A stretch of DNA of 64,000 bases, from contig JAMLHW010000010.1 in NCBI GenBank assembly GCA_023954475.1, forward strand, positions 124,001-188,000. The letters are read 5' to 3'. The DNA comes from Anaerolineae bacterium (GTDB lineage Bacteria; Chloroflexota; Anaerolineae; Promineifilales; Promineifilaceae). The position numbers were made by a program, and so were the translations under genes. The notes under the pieces were generated by a model, which saw only the letters and a program-made list of their open reading frames with translations, searched no databases and had not been told where the DNA came from. This document shows positions 38,452-48,688 of the stretch, one piece after another; positions within the stretch are counted from its first letter, which is position 1; each line of letters starts with the position of its first letter.

Positions 38452-40260
38452 ATGGACGCACAAGCAATCTACGACATTTGGACAGGGGCGTTTGGTGATG
38501 GGATCGGTGGCCTGGCCAGCACCATGATCACCGCCGCCACTGTTGCCATCCGTAAGCGATTTGAGCGGGATCCGGTTGAAAAGGCATTGTATACTGCTCT
38601 GGAAGAAGCTTTGCTAGAAGCAGCCGAGAAGGCATTGCGCTCTGATCAAGCCGGTGTCACCGATTATTACATTCAATGTGTGGCAACGTATTTACGTCGA
38701 CCCGCTGTGCAAGCGCAGCTGGCCATCTTGCTAGAGCCGCACTCTCTGGCCCTTGATGAGGCGGCTGCTATCGTCGATACACAACGCGCTCATTTTACCC
38801 AGGTGGCAAACGGCTATTTGCCTGAGCAGATACCTGACCTCGACTTCGAGCATTATCTGACGACGCTATTTGGTGCATTTTATCGAGCAGCTGAACGGCA
38901 ACCGACACTCCAACCAATAATTGAATTGCGTCTGTTGAGTCGTATGTGTACCGAGTTGAATAGTGTTTTGCTTGCCAGTACACGAATTGCCCACGACACA
39001 AAGCGCGGGGCTGATTCGGCCGAACTTATTGCCGGTTACACCGAACCGCTTGCCGACAAGCTCGACGCACTACATCAGGAATTACGTTGGATGCGTCAGG
39101 AAGGATCCACGAACCGTATTTTGGCAGACGAAGCGAAGCAAGCACAATGGTCAGAATTCGTTGAGGCGATCAACGCTTTGTTGAAAGACAGGGAAAAGGA
39201 ATCACGTCAGTTCGAACCTGAAAAAACTGGCAATTTGCCGGCCAGACCCGGTTTGTTAATTGGGCGTGAAGAAGCAATAAATGATCTGAAACAACGCTTT
39301 GGGTTAGCCGCTGGTACCGAAGCGCCATCCCTTCAGATTCTGACGACGGTGCGTGGGTGGCCTGGGGTGGGCAAAACAACAGTGGCCTCGGCTCTGGCTC
39401 ATGACCCTGATGTGCAAGCTGCATTTCCTGACGGTATTTTGTGGGTGTCATTAGGCGAATCCCCTAACGTATTGAGTGAACTGGCGACGTGGGGCCGATT
39501 GCTGGGTATTGATGAGGTCATGCGCGCCAACGATCCTGCACGCGCCGCTGAAATACTACGCATGACATTACATAATCAGCGGCGGTTGATCATTGTCGAT
39601 GACATCTGGGATGAGCAGATTGCCACCTTTTTCAAGATCGGTGGCCCCCAATGTGCGACATTGTTTACAACCCGTTTGCCACTTGTGGCAAACGCCATTG
39701 CTGAAGCGCCGGATGACGTGTATGTTCTTGCTGTATTAACAGACGAAAAAGCTTTCTTATTACTGCGTCGCCTCGCGCCACATGTTGTGACAGAGTACCC
39801 CGACGAATCACTAAAATTGGTGCAAGAGCTTGAAGGATTGCCCCTTGCCATTCAGGTTGCCGGAAGATTGCTGCATGAGGAGCAATCTCTAGGCTTCAGT
39901 GTGCAAAAATTAATGGCAGATCTCAGGGAAGGCGCAGCTTTGATCGAAGCACAGGCGCCAGCCGACCGGGTCGATGTTGCAACCCAAACAATACCCACAG
40001 TGGCCGTATTGCTTCAAAAAAGCACGGCCATGCTCGATGAACAAACGCTGGAATGTTTTGCGTTTTTGGGCGCATTTGCGCCAAAGCCAGCCACTTTCGA
40101 TTTGGATGCAATGAAATTTGTCTGGCAGGTGGATGATCCCAAGCCGTTTGTCCGAACGCTAGTGGCACGTGGTTTGCTGGAGCCGGTGGTTGAAATCGGC
40201 CGATTTCAAATGCATGCACTTCTGGTAACTCATGCCAAAGCACTGCTGGATGCAGGGTAG
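38452..40260 (+). CDS. NB-ARC (STAND) ATPase without its own TPR tail
   Basis: 602 residues. Residues 1-215 are an alpha-helical N-terminal domain of unknown function with a glycine-rich amphipathic stretch (GDGIGGLASTMITAATVAIR). Residues 270-570 are NB-ARC: Walker A VRGWPGVGKTTVASAL (about 304), Walker B RRLIIVDDIWDEQ (about 382), ATLFTTRLPLV, GLPLAIQVAGRLL. The C terminus stops at the winged helix (IGRFQMHALLVTHAKALL), exactly where fused homologues continue into RHAxYYL-type TPR repeats. Those repeats occur here as separate genes before and after. It is thus a signalling switch, probably of defence or cell-death type, whose sensor is in trans. This is inferred from architecture. Confidence 0.85.
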   Translation: MDAQAIYDIWTGAFGDGIGGLASTMITAATVAIRKRFERDPVEKALYTALEEALLEAAEKALRSDQAGVTDYYIQCVATYLRRPAVQAQLAILLEPHSLALDEAAAIVDTQRAHFTQVANGYLPEQIPDLDFEHYLTTLFGAFYRAAERQPTLQPIIELRLLSRMCTELNSVLLASTRIAHDTKRGADSAELIAGYTEPLADKLDALHQELRWMRQEGSTNRILADEAKQAQWSEFVEAINALLKDREKESRQFEPEKTGNLPARPGLLIGREEAINDLKQRFGLAAGTEAPSLQILTTVRGWPGVGKTTVASALAHDPDVQAAFPDGILWVSLGESPNVLSELATWGRLLGIDEVMRANDPARAAEILRMTLHNQRRLIIVDDIWDEQIATFFKIGGPQCATLFTTRLPLVANAIAEAPDDVYVLAVLTDEKAFLLLRRLAPHVVTEYPDESLKLVQELEGLPLAIQVAGRLLHEEQSLGFSVQKLMADLREGAALIEAQAPADRVDVATQTIPTVAVLLQKSTAMLDEQTLECFAFLGAFAPKPATFDLDAMKFVWQVDDPKPFVRTLVARGLLEPVVEIGRFQMHALLVTHAKALLDAG

Positions 40261-40334
40261 TTACCGTTAAGAGTGCAAAACAAACTATGTCTCATCTACA
40301 TACTCAATTTTGCTTCAAGTACATTGTGCATTTC

Positions 40335-42089
40335 TTATTTTCCCACTGCCTGGGTTACTGTTGACATACTTGCCATCTCGTCCAAAAGTTGCTGTATTGT
40401 GCGTGCTTGGGGTGAATTTGAATCTTCGAATTGATCATATGCTTGTTGTAAATAATGCTGGGCTTCCCGCCTTTGCCCCAAACCGCGATGTAACAATCCA
40501 AGGCTACCTAACGAATTGATTTCTACCTCTTGATTGCCGCTAATTTGTGCAGCAGTCAGGGCTTGTACATAGTAAGAGATCGCTTGTTCGGATTTCCCCA
40601 TCTTACTGTGGGCCAATGCAACGTGTCTGAGTTGCGTAGCTTGTCGATAAGTGTCCGCTAATGCGTGACTTGCCGTTGCGGCTCGTTGATAGTAAGTGAC
40701 AGCTAGCTCCCATTGTTGATCCTCATAATACGCACGACCCAAATTGTTAAGCCAAGCTATCTCGTTTTGATGATCTCCAGCACGGTGATTCGCCTCAAGC
40801 GCTTGTTGATAATACGTGATGGCCTGATTGATCTGTTCCTGCGCAAAATGGATATTTCCCAACCTGTTCAAGATAACACCTTCGTTGTGTGCATCATCCA
40901 TCTTCCTTGCCAGTGAAAGAGCTTTGTTATAAGCTGCAATTGCGTTGTCAGTCTGATCCCAAGCACTATAAACATTACCGATATTCGCCAGGTTACCCAT
41001 TTGTCTTTGCTGATAATCTATCTCTTGGGCTATCGCAAGAGATTGTTGGTAATGTGTCATCGCCATACTGAGATCGTCCATATCGTAGTAGACGTCTCCC
41101 AAGTGGCCCAATGTAATGGCTTCCCCCTGTTTTTCGGACAACTCACGCCAAACAGTGATGGCCTCTCGATAATAATCGATGGCTGTATTGTTGTGCGCTA
41201 GCGTATGATGGGCGGTTCCCAAGTTGTATAAATTGTCCCCCTCATCGCGTTTATGTTCCATTAGTCTGGCAATCACCAAAGCACGTTCAAAGAAACTGAC
41301 GGCCAGATCGCAACGTCCCAATTCGGTATAGGTCAGTCCCAAGTTTTCTGATACCTTCCCTTCCATTGGCAAATCGCCAAACTGATGAGCGTAAACCAGT
41401 GTTTCTTGATAGAAAGAAACAGCGGTCTCTGGTTGCCCCAATCCACGATAGCTTGATCCGATGTTGGCTAAAGCCAATCCCAGCATGCGTTGATTATCTG
41501 TTTCACGGGCAATGATCACTGTTTTTTGACTGTATTCAATTGCTTTGTTTAATTCGCCTGTGTCGTAATAGAGCAAGCCAAGATTACCTAGTGCATTCCC
41601 TTCGACTGCCTTTCTTCCGGTTTTCTGAGCCAGGGTCAAAGCCCGCTGAAAATAGTCAATAGCCGAATCAGTTTGCCCCAAATCATGAGAAACCAACCCC
41701 AGATGATTCAGATTTGTACTCTCAAGCCAGGGGTTGCCCTGCGACATTTGTAAGGCTTCTTGCAAGTGTTCACGAGCTGTCTGGGGTTGACCAATCTCAC
41801 GGTAAGCAGTCCCGAGATTACTTAAATGCACGGTTCGGTTGGTGCCTTTACAAACAGCTACAGCCTCCTTTGACCACCATATTAGTTCCTGAAACATAGC
41901 TCGAGCATGCCAGTAAGCTGATAATTTGCCGACGAGTACCGTAAAATGAAAGTGTCGATATTCCAGTAAAGCCCTAATTTGTGGCCAATCAGAGTCGAGG
42001 GCATGGTATTGTTTGTTGTCAACTGTTTGGGTGACCACATTCAAGTAATAATCTGCTACCCGTGTTCTTGCCGCATTCAATGTTCTCAT
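40335..42089 (-). CDS. TPR-repeat protein (sensor-like module 2)
   Basis: 584 residues from ATG 42089 (MRTLNAARTRVADYYLNVVT); the open frame further upstream enters the ISL3 terminal repeat and is rejected. After a degenerate pre-TPR region come about twelve 40-residue TPR units (for example GNALGNLGLLYYDTGELNKA; DNLYNLGTAHHTLAHNNTAI). It converges on the NB-ARC gene with 75 bases between. Base composition is AT-richer than its three paralogues, and it lacks the TTCGGCCGAA palindrome that they carry. The ISL3 element sits 50 bases before its start and may have displaced its promoter. Confidence 0.8.
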   Translation of the reverse strand: MRTLNAARTRVADYYLNVVTQTVDNKQYHALDSDWPQIRALLEYRHFHFTVLVGKLSAYWHARAMFQELIWWSKEAVAVCKGTNRTVHLSNLGTAYREIGQPQTAREHLQEALQMSQGNPWLESTNLNHLGLVSHDLGQTDSAIDYFQRALTLAQKTGRKAVEGNALGNLGLLYYDTGELNKAIEYSQKTVIIARETDNQRMLGLALANIGSSYRGLGQPETAVSFYQETLVYAHQFGDLPMEGKVSENLGLTYTELGRCDLAVSFFERALVIARLMEHKRDEGDNLYNLGTAHHTLAHNNTAIDYYREAITVWRELSEKQGEAITLGHLGDVYYDMDDLSMAMTHYQQSLAIAQEIDYQQRQMGNLANIGNVYSAWDQTDNAIAAYNKALSLARKMDDAHNEGVILNRLGNIHFAQEQINQAITYYQQALEANHRAGDHQNEIAWLNNLGRAYYEDQQWELAVTYYQRAATASHALADTYRQATQLRHVALAHSKMGKSEQAISYYVQALTAAQISGNQEVEINSLGSLGLLHRGLGQRREAQHYLQQAYDQFEDSNSPQARTIQQLLDEMASMSTVTQAVGK

Positions 42090-42139
42090 CTTTGATTTTC
42101 CATTATTGTGTTGACTTCCAACTTGCTCTTTGGGGGATG

Positions 42140-43959
42140 TGTACTGTTTTATTACATCGTGGGTCTTCCCAGATTTATGTGAAGGTGAGCCGCCCATGCC
42201 ACAGTACGCATTTGCGCAGTAGTTGAAATCCTGCTCGATCGTACATCATCCGCTTAATTATTTTCAGACGATTTATCTGACCTTCAACTTGTCCATTGCT
42301 AAATTCAGAAGTGAAAGCAGCTTGAACCGCCGCGAGGTCAAGTTCAATTCCTTTGGCGAAACCAGATAGATACGATGCTGTAGACCGTTTTGTCGTAGCC
42401 AACCAGTCGTTGAGAAAATCGTCTTTGCGTTGGCGCAATGCGTCGATAAATTGAGCGGCGATGTCGGTGGCAGCTGCAATGGTGGGTTCTCGTTGAACAA
42501 GTGAATCTAACCACTGCTTGTGTTCAGTCGACCGATTGTGAGCGGGCATCATCACAATGGTGGCAAGCCGACGTGGGGTTAGATGTGACATCTTGCGTGA
42601 GGGCTCCCGCCTGATTTGCGCAGGCGTTGTAAGGCCAAGTTCATGGCGAAGTTGACAAACCCAACCATAAAGGGTTGACCGGCTGTGTTGGTATCCCTTT
42701 TCCTGCAACTCGGCTAGCAATTGATTAATGGAAGGCGGTGATGGGTCTTGCAAGCGACCTATCATGTAGACACGATACGGATTCGCAATCCGCCACCCGC
42801 TCGGTTTAGGGGATGTTCTTCGAGGGAGTGTCTCAAGTCGCATGTACTTTTGCACCGTCCCCTTGGCAAGGCGCGTAGTGCGAATAATCTCTGCTGCGGA
42901 ATACCCATTTGCTTGTAATTGCTTGACCTCAGCAAAGCGCGCCTCCCACTTTTTCCGCCTTTCTTGGCATACGATCTCGGTGGGTGAAAGCGTGCGTTTT
43001 TTGGCTGATTGTTGTTTTTCATCAGCAATTGGTTGCGTTTCTTTTGCATACTCACTCGATTGTTCGACGGGCTGTCGCTCTTGTTTAGGTACAGCATAGG
43101 TACAGCATATTCTCGCAAAAGTGGTGCGTGTGCCTCATACGTCTTTGCCAATGCGTCCCACAAATTGTGGAGCAGGTGCCAGCGGTCGGCCACCTGCTGA
43201 GCATCTGGGACACCTTGCCTTGCACCTTCTGCGTATGCGCCCGCTCTGTCCCGACTCACCACTTCAATCGTCGGATGTGTTTTGAGCCATTTCTCAACAG
43301 TGTCCGCCTGACTATCGGCTAACAAGTCGATCACTTGTCGTTTCTCCAAGTCGACGACAATTGTGCCGTACCTGCGCCGCCGGCATTGTGCCCAATCATC
43401 AATGCCAACGACTCGTATTGCTTCATCTGCTTCTACATCGGGTAACGCTCTCAACCGATTATTGACCGCTGCATCGCTGATCCCGATTCTCATATGCGAC
43501 AGCACAACTTCGGCCGCACGCGCTGCCATTGCCAGCCCTATCGCCTGTTGAGATTGTTCCACTTGCTTTGTCTGTCTTGCGTAAGGCCCTACTAATTCTG
43601 GAAATCGTTCCGCAAATGTCTGTTTCTGACACATTTGGTTCTTGCATCTGTAACGTTGCACCTGCATCTGCAGCATCACCTGCCACTTTGCCCATGCCAA
43701 TGATTGCACCACCCGCTCATACCAACTGTGTTTCGTTGCACTCGGCTCGCCGCACGCTGGGCATGTTGCCACGTCACTGTTGGCTGCTACCTTCATCAAC
43801 AACACGTTGCCCACCTGGATTACATCGGTTACTGTAAACGGCGGCAAGTCCAAAATCCTTGTCCATACACTTTCCCAGTTCATACTTTGTTACAACTTAC
43901 ACCGCCTCATTTCGTTTCACATAAATCTGGGAAGACCCACGATGTAATAAAACAGTACA
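42140..43959 (-). mobile_element. ISL3-family insertion sequence with 44-bp terminal repeats
   Basis: Positions 42140-42183 and 43916-43959 are inverted repeats that I read as identical over 44 bases (begin TGTACTGTTTTATTACATCG, continue with GGGTCTTCCCAGATTTATGT and GAA). The element carries a transposase in two frames on the minus strand. Its right side abuts a truncated IS6 transposase; its left side lies in the upstream region of the TPR gene. No direct target repeat is visible. Confidence 0.85.
42175..43883 (-). pseudogene. ISL3-family transposase, frameshifted
   Basis: The first frame (ATG 43883) contains the ISL3 zinc-binding N terminus (VATCPACGEPSATKHSWYER; RYRCKNQMCQKQTFAERFPE) and the catalytic core (VVGIDDWAQCRRRRYGTIVV; VVSRDRAGAYAEGARQGVPD; VADRWHLLHNLWDALA). 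Near 42830 homology moves into the frame starting about 42855, which continues with PSINQLLAELQEKGYQHSRS and ends with FSNGQVEGQINRLKIIKRMM. One frameshift separates them. The perfect ends suggest recent insertion, so a sequencing error or programmed shift is possible. Confidence 0.8.
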
Positions 43960-44153
43960 GCTTGGCGTACGATTCGCGGCATTGAAGCGAACCACATGAT
44001 TCGAAAAGGACAGATTGAAGGCGTTAGCAAATCAGATATCGTCGGGCAGAAACAGTTCATCCACAGGCTGTTTGGTCTGACGCAGTAAGAACGGTGCTCG
44101 CCCAGCCGCAATGGGTCTGGTGATCGCGACTCGGAAATCTTTGCAACACAACC
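43960..44153 (+). pseudogene. IS6-family remnant: transposase C terminus and right end
   Basis: From the ISL3 boundary the frame TIRGIEANHMIRKGQIEGVS, then KSDIVGQKQFIHRLFGLTQ and TAA at 44086-44088, matches the end of the IS6 transposase at 48689. The terminal repeat (GACTCGGAAATCTTTGCAAC) follows to about 44153. The 5' part is missing, and the left side of ISL3 does not carry it, so a deletion accompanied the ISL3 insertion. Confidence 0.75.
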
Positions 44154-44157
44154 CCCG

Positions 44158-45384
44158 TTAGTGCTCTGTAGCCTGCGAAAATATCCTCCAACGCGCCACT
44201 TCATCCCGCACCACAACAACAAACGGATGCTGCATCGCGGCGTATAGGCTGGCTGACTCGTTTGCAAACTCAAACGCCCGCTCATACTGCTCGACTTCAG
44301 CGAGGATTCGGCCGAGATTAAACAGTGCATTCGCCATCCCAACCTTATCATCTACCTCCTCCGCGATGTCCAATCGCTCACCGTACAACTGTGCCGCTCG
44401 CTCCAAATCCCCTGCATAGTAGTACGCATTGCCCAGATCACCCAAATCAGCCCCGATGTCTTGTAAATCCCCTAGCTCGCGGTCAATCGCCAACGCTTGC
44501 TCAAACAGCGGGATCGCCTGTTCCCAATTGTGCGTCAACAGATACGCATTGCCCAATCCACTGTAAGCTGACCCCTGGCTGCTGCGGTCGCCAATCTGTT
44601 GGGCGAACTGTATTGTTTGCTGGAAGTGGGGAACGGCCGACGCTGCCTCTTCCAAATCTAAATAACAACTCCCCAACTGATAGTGCGTCGTGGCTTGCCA
44701 GCGTATATCGCCAGCGTCTGCAAGAATGTGCAGCGACGCTTGCAAGAGGCCAATCGCCCGCTGCGTCTCTCCCAAATGACGATACGCCGCGCCCAAGTTG
44801 CCCAAATCCAACGCTTCGGAACGACGATCTCCGCTCTGACGACTGAGTTCAAGTGCCTCCTCAAAGCAGGCAATCGCCCGTTCAATTGCGCCACTTTGCA
44901 GATAGACGTCGCCCAAATTGCCGAGTGCGTTGCTCTGCGCCGTTGCGTCGGCCGTCTCTCTCGCAATTGTCAAATACGCCTGCTGATGTTCCAATGCCTG
45001 ATCCCACTGATAGAGTTGGCGATAGGCAAGACCAAGATTGCCGTGATGCGCTCCTTCTGCAATACGATGTTGCAACTGCCGCGCCGCCTGTAAGCCTGTC
45101 CGCAACCATTCAAGCCGCACCGCTGGTGGCTGTCGCAATGTCAGGCAATATGCTCCGCCGCTGGCAAGTCGATTGGCAATGCGAACCGCCGCTTGATTAT
45201 GCGCCAACTGTGCCGCCGCCCAAGCCTGACCGAGCGCGATGTGCGGCCACTCCAAGTCAAACAGTGCCAAACCCGCCACCATCTGCTCTCCACCTGCACG
45301 ATACATCTCTTCCGCACGCAACAAAAGCATGCAGTAATGCTCGGCGTGACGCTTGCGTGCCTCGTTGAGCGTCACCTTCGTCAT
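44158..45384 (-). CDS. TPR-repeat protein (sensor-like module 3)
   Basis: 408 residues from ATG 45384 (MTKVTLNEARKRHAEHYCML), whose ATGA overlaps the stop of the upstream TPR gene; four further residues upstream are possible but lack that coupling. Residues 1-110 form the pre-TPR region (ALFDLEWPHIALGQAWAAAQ). The TPR units follow (for example SNALGNLGDVYLQSGAIERA; GSAYSGLGNAYLLTHNWEQA). The stop codon is 5 bases from the IS6 remnant. It is coupled to module 4 and probably co-regulated with it. Confidence 0.82.
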   Translation of the reverse strand: MTKVTLNEARKRHAEHYCMLLLRAEEMYRAGGEQMVAGLALFDLEWPHIALGQAWAAAQLAHNQAAVRIANRLASGGAYCLTLRQPPAVRLEWLRTGLQAARQLQHRIAEGAHHGNLGLAYRQLYQWDQALEHQQAYLTIARETADATAQSNALGNLGDVYLQSGAIERAIACFEEALELSRQSGDRRSEALDLGNLGAAYRHLGETQRAIGLLQASLHILADAGDIRWQATTHYQLGSCYLDLEEAASAVPHFQQTIQFAQQIGDRSSQGSAYSGLGNAYLLTHNWEQAIPLFEQALAIDRELGDLQDIGADLGDLGNAYYYAGDLERAAQLYGERLDIAEEVDDKVGMANALFNLGRILAEVEQYERAFEFANESASLYAAMQHPFVVVVRDEVARWRIFSQATEH

Positions 45385-46943
45385 GTAGCACCCCACTCAG
45401 CTAGCTTCTCACTAACTCGTCGCGCCAATGGGCTTTCGATTGCCCTGTACAGTTGCCGCGCGTGTTCAGCATGTCTGATTGCCGCATCGACATCTCCCAT
45501 TCCATGCAAGACATAGCTCAAGTTAAAGTTGGCATCCGCTTCCCCTTTGCGATGTTGCACCTCCCGCGCAATCACAATCGCCTGTTCACATGCGCCTTTG
45601 GCGTTGGTCAAATCGCCAAGTAGCAGATACTCGGCCGCCAAGTTAGACAAGACAATTCCCTCTCCGCGCCGATTCCCGCCAGCACGATAAGCAGCACTGG
45701 CTTGCTCATAGTAGTTGATCGCTTCCGCTCTCTCATCCAGCGCAGCATACGCATTGCCTAAATTGTTCAGGCAGTCAGCTTGCCCATCGAGATCGCCTAG
45801 CTCACGGTCAATTGCCAACGATTGCGAATGGTGCGTGATAGCTGCTTGTTGCTGGTCTAATCCACTGTACACGTTGCCGATGTTGCCCAGTACGACACTT
45901 TCACCGCGTCGATCATTGAGTCGTCGATAGATGTTGGCCGCTTCGCTGTAGTAGGCGAGAGCGGTCTGGAACTGCTCACGCTTTTCGTGCAGAATGCCGA
46001 TGTTGACCAGCGTGCCAGCTTCGCGCCGACTGTCCCCAATTTGCCGATCAATTGCCAGCGACTGTTCGAGATAGCGCAACGCCTGCGTCATCTGCCCTGT
46101 TGTGCGATAGGCGTTGCCCATGTTGGAGAGTGCATCCGCCTTACTACGCTGATCGCCGACGCTCTCGGCAATTGTCAACGCTTGGTCATAGCGCGTCAGT
46201 GCATCGTGCGTTTCCCCCAAGCTAAAATGGGCGAGACCGAGATTGTTCAGGGCGCGGCTCATCTGCTGGCGGTCGCCAATTTCGAGGAAGAGTGCGAGGG
46301 CGGATTGGTGAAATTCGGCCGATTGTCGAAACTCACCCTGATATCGATACGCATTCCCCATATTCATCAAGGCGTTCGCCTCCCCATACGGATTGCCCAG
46401 CTCGCTCGCCAATTCCCGATGCCGTTCAAAATACCCTAAAGCCTTTTGAGTATCGCCCAAGTGCATATAGATAATGCCCAAATTGCTCGATGCGGCTCCT
46501 TCATCCAGCTTATTGCCGTGAATCGCCTTGCTGTCCAGCACCTTTTGATAGCACTCAATTGCTTCGTCAAAGCGGCTAAGCGCATAGTAAGCCAATCCCA
46601 AATTGACCCACAACATCGGTTTCGCCTGCCAGTCCTGATCCGCTTCCGCAATCGCCAACGCACTACGCAGCCAGCAGATGCGCTCATGCGGCAAGAGGCG
46701 CAGCTCGATTAGGCGCGTTGCCACCAGCGAAAACCGCTTGCACAACTCAGCCGCCCGCGAATCGTTGAGCCGATTGCGCTCTGCCCACGACTGCGCTTGG
46801 TCTATCTGATCGAATTCTTCGTCAAATCGCGCAAGGGCATCTGTTACTGCCTCATCCCCCTGCAAGTACCGCTCATGTAGCTGCTTGAGGTTTTTCAGGT
46901 AATAGGTGGCGTGTCTTTGGAATGCAAAGTTACGACGTAACAT
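45381..46943 (-). CDS. TPR-repeat protein (sensor-like module 4)
   Basis: 520 residues from ATG 46943. The first 115 residues match the other modules (FQRHATYYLKNLKQLHERYL; DEEFDQIDQAQSWAERNR; LPHERICWLRSALAIAEADQ). About ten TPR units follow (SSNLGIIYMHLGDTQKALGY; ADALSNMGNAYRTTGQMTQA; VVLGNIGNVYSGLDQQQAAI). First gene of a coupled pair. There is no ATPase or effector domain in it, so it needs a partner; the only NB-ARC gene in the window is 5 kb away. The gap 46944-47095 shows no gene. Confidence 0.82.
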   Translation of the reverse strand: MLRRNFAFQRHATYYLKNLKQLHERYLQGDEAVTDALARFDEEFDQIDQAQSWAERNRLNDSRAAELCKRFSLVATRLIELRLLPHERICWLRSALAIAEADQDWQAKPMLWVNLGLAYYALSRFDEAIECYQKVLDSKAIHGNKLDEGAASSNLGIIYMHLGDTQKALGYFERHRELASELGNPYGEANALMNMGNAYRYQGEFRQSAEFHQSALALFLEIGDRQQMSRALNNLGLAHFSLGETHDALTRYDQALTIAESVGDQRSKADALSNMGNAYRTTGQMTQALRYLEQSLAIDRQIGDSRREAGTLVNIGILHEKREQFQTALAYYSEAANIYRRLNDRRGESVVLGNIGNVYSGLDQQQAAITHHSQSLAIDRELGDLDGQADCLNNLGNAYAALDERAEAINYYEQASAAYRAGGNRRGEGIVLSNLAAEYLLLGDLTNAKGACEQAIVIAREVQHRKGEADANFNLSYVLHGMGDVDAAIRHAEHARQLYRAIESPLARRVSEKLAEWGAT

Positions 46944-47095
46944 GTTGTCCTATGATGTCAGAATTGAGTCTGTTTGAGCGACCACCTCTTTCTGCGAAGC
47001 TTTCCAATTAGCCAACTGCTGTTCTACTTCCTTCCGGGTGGGGTCGTTAATCGAAGAGTGTATTTGACAAAGGGGCTCTCCCAACTTAAACGTGA

Positions 47096-47422
47096 TCATG
47101 GCGGCTGATAAAGCACGCGCAGGCGGAGAAGATCAAAGTCGGCGCGACCGTACATCTGGCGCTTAATCAGTTTGAGGCGATTGACCTGACCCTCCACCTG
47201 ACCTTGACTCCACGATAGCGAAAGTCCATTCGAGACAGCCGCATAATCATTTCTCAAACCGTTGGCGAACCCGATTAGCGGTCCGAAGTTGGCGTTGTCG
47301 ACATCGTTAAGCCATGGGTCAAGTAGGGACGCTGTGCGTTGCTTTGTCATCTGAAGAAAGCGCTTGACAAGTGAGTCAAGAGTAACGAGCTTTGGGTCGG
47401 CCGTCAACAAACGATCACGCAT
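47096..47422 (-). pseudogene. C-terminal fragment of a second ISL3-type transposase
   Basis: 108 codons ending LSLSWSQGQVEGQVNRLKLI and KRQMYGRADFDLLRLRVLY, the conserved end of ISL3 transposases. It differs clearly from the copy at 42175, so it stems from another element. It is cut 28 bases before the IS6 terminal repeat at 47451. Confidence 0.7.
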
Positions 47423-47486
47423 CGCGATCTAATCCGTTTGTAGATTAACTGGCTCTGTTGCAAAGATTTCCGAATCGCGACCACTA

Positions 47487-48653
47487 GTACCTCAAATTTC
47501 TAAATTTGAGGGGTAATGGTTCGCAAACACCTTGCGAGCGTCATCAACCGTAAATGACCAATGAATCTTACGACAAGCGCGATTAGCTTGAAGCTCCCAC
47601 GCCATCAACTCAGTGCCCAATGTCCATTCGTCGGGGATGCGACGGCGCAGACATTGATGACGCATGATACCGATTTCAATTTCGGCCATGTTGAGCCAGG
47701 AGCCATGTGGCGGTGTGTAGTGGAAGCAAATACGCTGCATGATTCTAGCAGCCTCCCGCTTGCCAAAGATTTCAACCAGAACCGAATAACGATGGGTATT
47801 GAGGTTGTCCAGAACAAGCTCAATGCACTCAACGTGGGGATAAAGCACATCAACCAGATAACGTATCGCGTAGGCAAATTGCTCCTTTTTGCGCCGACAA
47901 GTGACCAACACAGCCCGTTGACCAGCCAGTGGCTCAACGAAAACAAACAGATTGCGCGTCCCACGGCGTTGATACTCATAATCCTGCTTGCCGAGTTGAC
48001 CGACATTGGCGGCTTGTGGTTGACGCACATGAGCCAACAACTGGTGCGATGCTTCATCAAAGCAAACGACAGGTCGTTGCGGATTGTAAGCACGTCGATA
48101 CAGCTTAAGGATCGCTTCCATCCGCTTGATGAACAAGGGTGTCAAGGTGGCGATGCACCAGCATTTGAGACGCCATGGCTTCAGTTTGTTTTTTTTAAGG
48201 TCATTTGCACTTTGGAAGGACTGATGGTGTCGATTTTACCATCAGCTACCATCCGTTCGGCCAACAGCTCGATCGTCCAGCGGGCATATCCTTCTGGTGC
48301 GTCACTACAAGCCAGGGCAATTAGATACGCCTCTTGCTCGTCATTCAGTTTCGGTTCACGTGGTGTATATGGGTTGCCGTTCAGCGCATGGTCCAATCCC
48401 TGTTTCCAATATCGTTGGCGAACGCGTCTGACTGTTTCAATCCCCACATATTGCAATGCTGCGATTTCCTCATCTGTTTTGTCCTCATCTGCTTTGAGGA
48501 GAATGTGGGCATTGGTAATCACCTGTGCCTTTGTGCGTCCGTATCGCACCAGCTTCTTCAAATCTTTTCGTTGTTTGGAGGTAAGGTCTACATGATAGAT
48601 TTTTGGCATCCATCTAGCATACCCTACCCGTCAATTTTAGAAAATCACGACAC
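47487..48653 (-). mobile_element. IS630-family element, apparently intact
   Basis: The ends match over about 30 bases as imperfect inverted repeats (left GTACCTCAAATTTCTAAATT; right, inverted, GTGTCGTGATTTTCTAAAAT), each next to TA (47485-47486 and 48654-48655), the IS630 target duplication. Length 1167 bp. It carries one transposase encoded in two overlapping frames. Confidence 0.82.
47492..48609 (-). CDS. IS630-family transposase in two frames joined by a probable -1 frameshift
   Basis: The first frame (48609-48181, 142 residues) holds the helix-turn-helix (TDEEIAALQYVGIETVRRVR) and ends MTLKKTN-stop. At 48189-48196 the minus strand has eight A followed by CAAAC. Slipping back one base there gives KKNKLKPWRLKCWCI and continues into the second frame (PVVCFDEASHQLLAHV; CIELVLDNLNTHRYSVL; FHYTPPHGSWLNMAEIEIG), the DDE catalytic part, ending at 47492. 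The region between the two frames is conserved protein sequence of the family. Programmed frameshifting is known in IS630 elements, so the enzyme is probably functional. Confidence 0.8.
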
Positions 48654-48688
48654 TAGGCCCATTGCGATTGGGTGGACACTGTTGCTGA

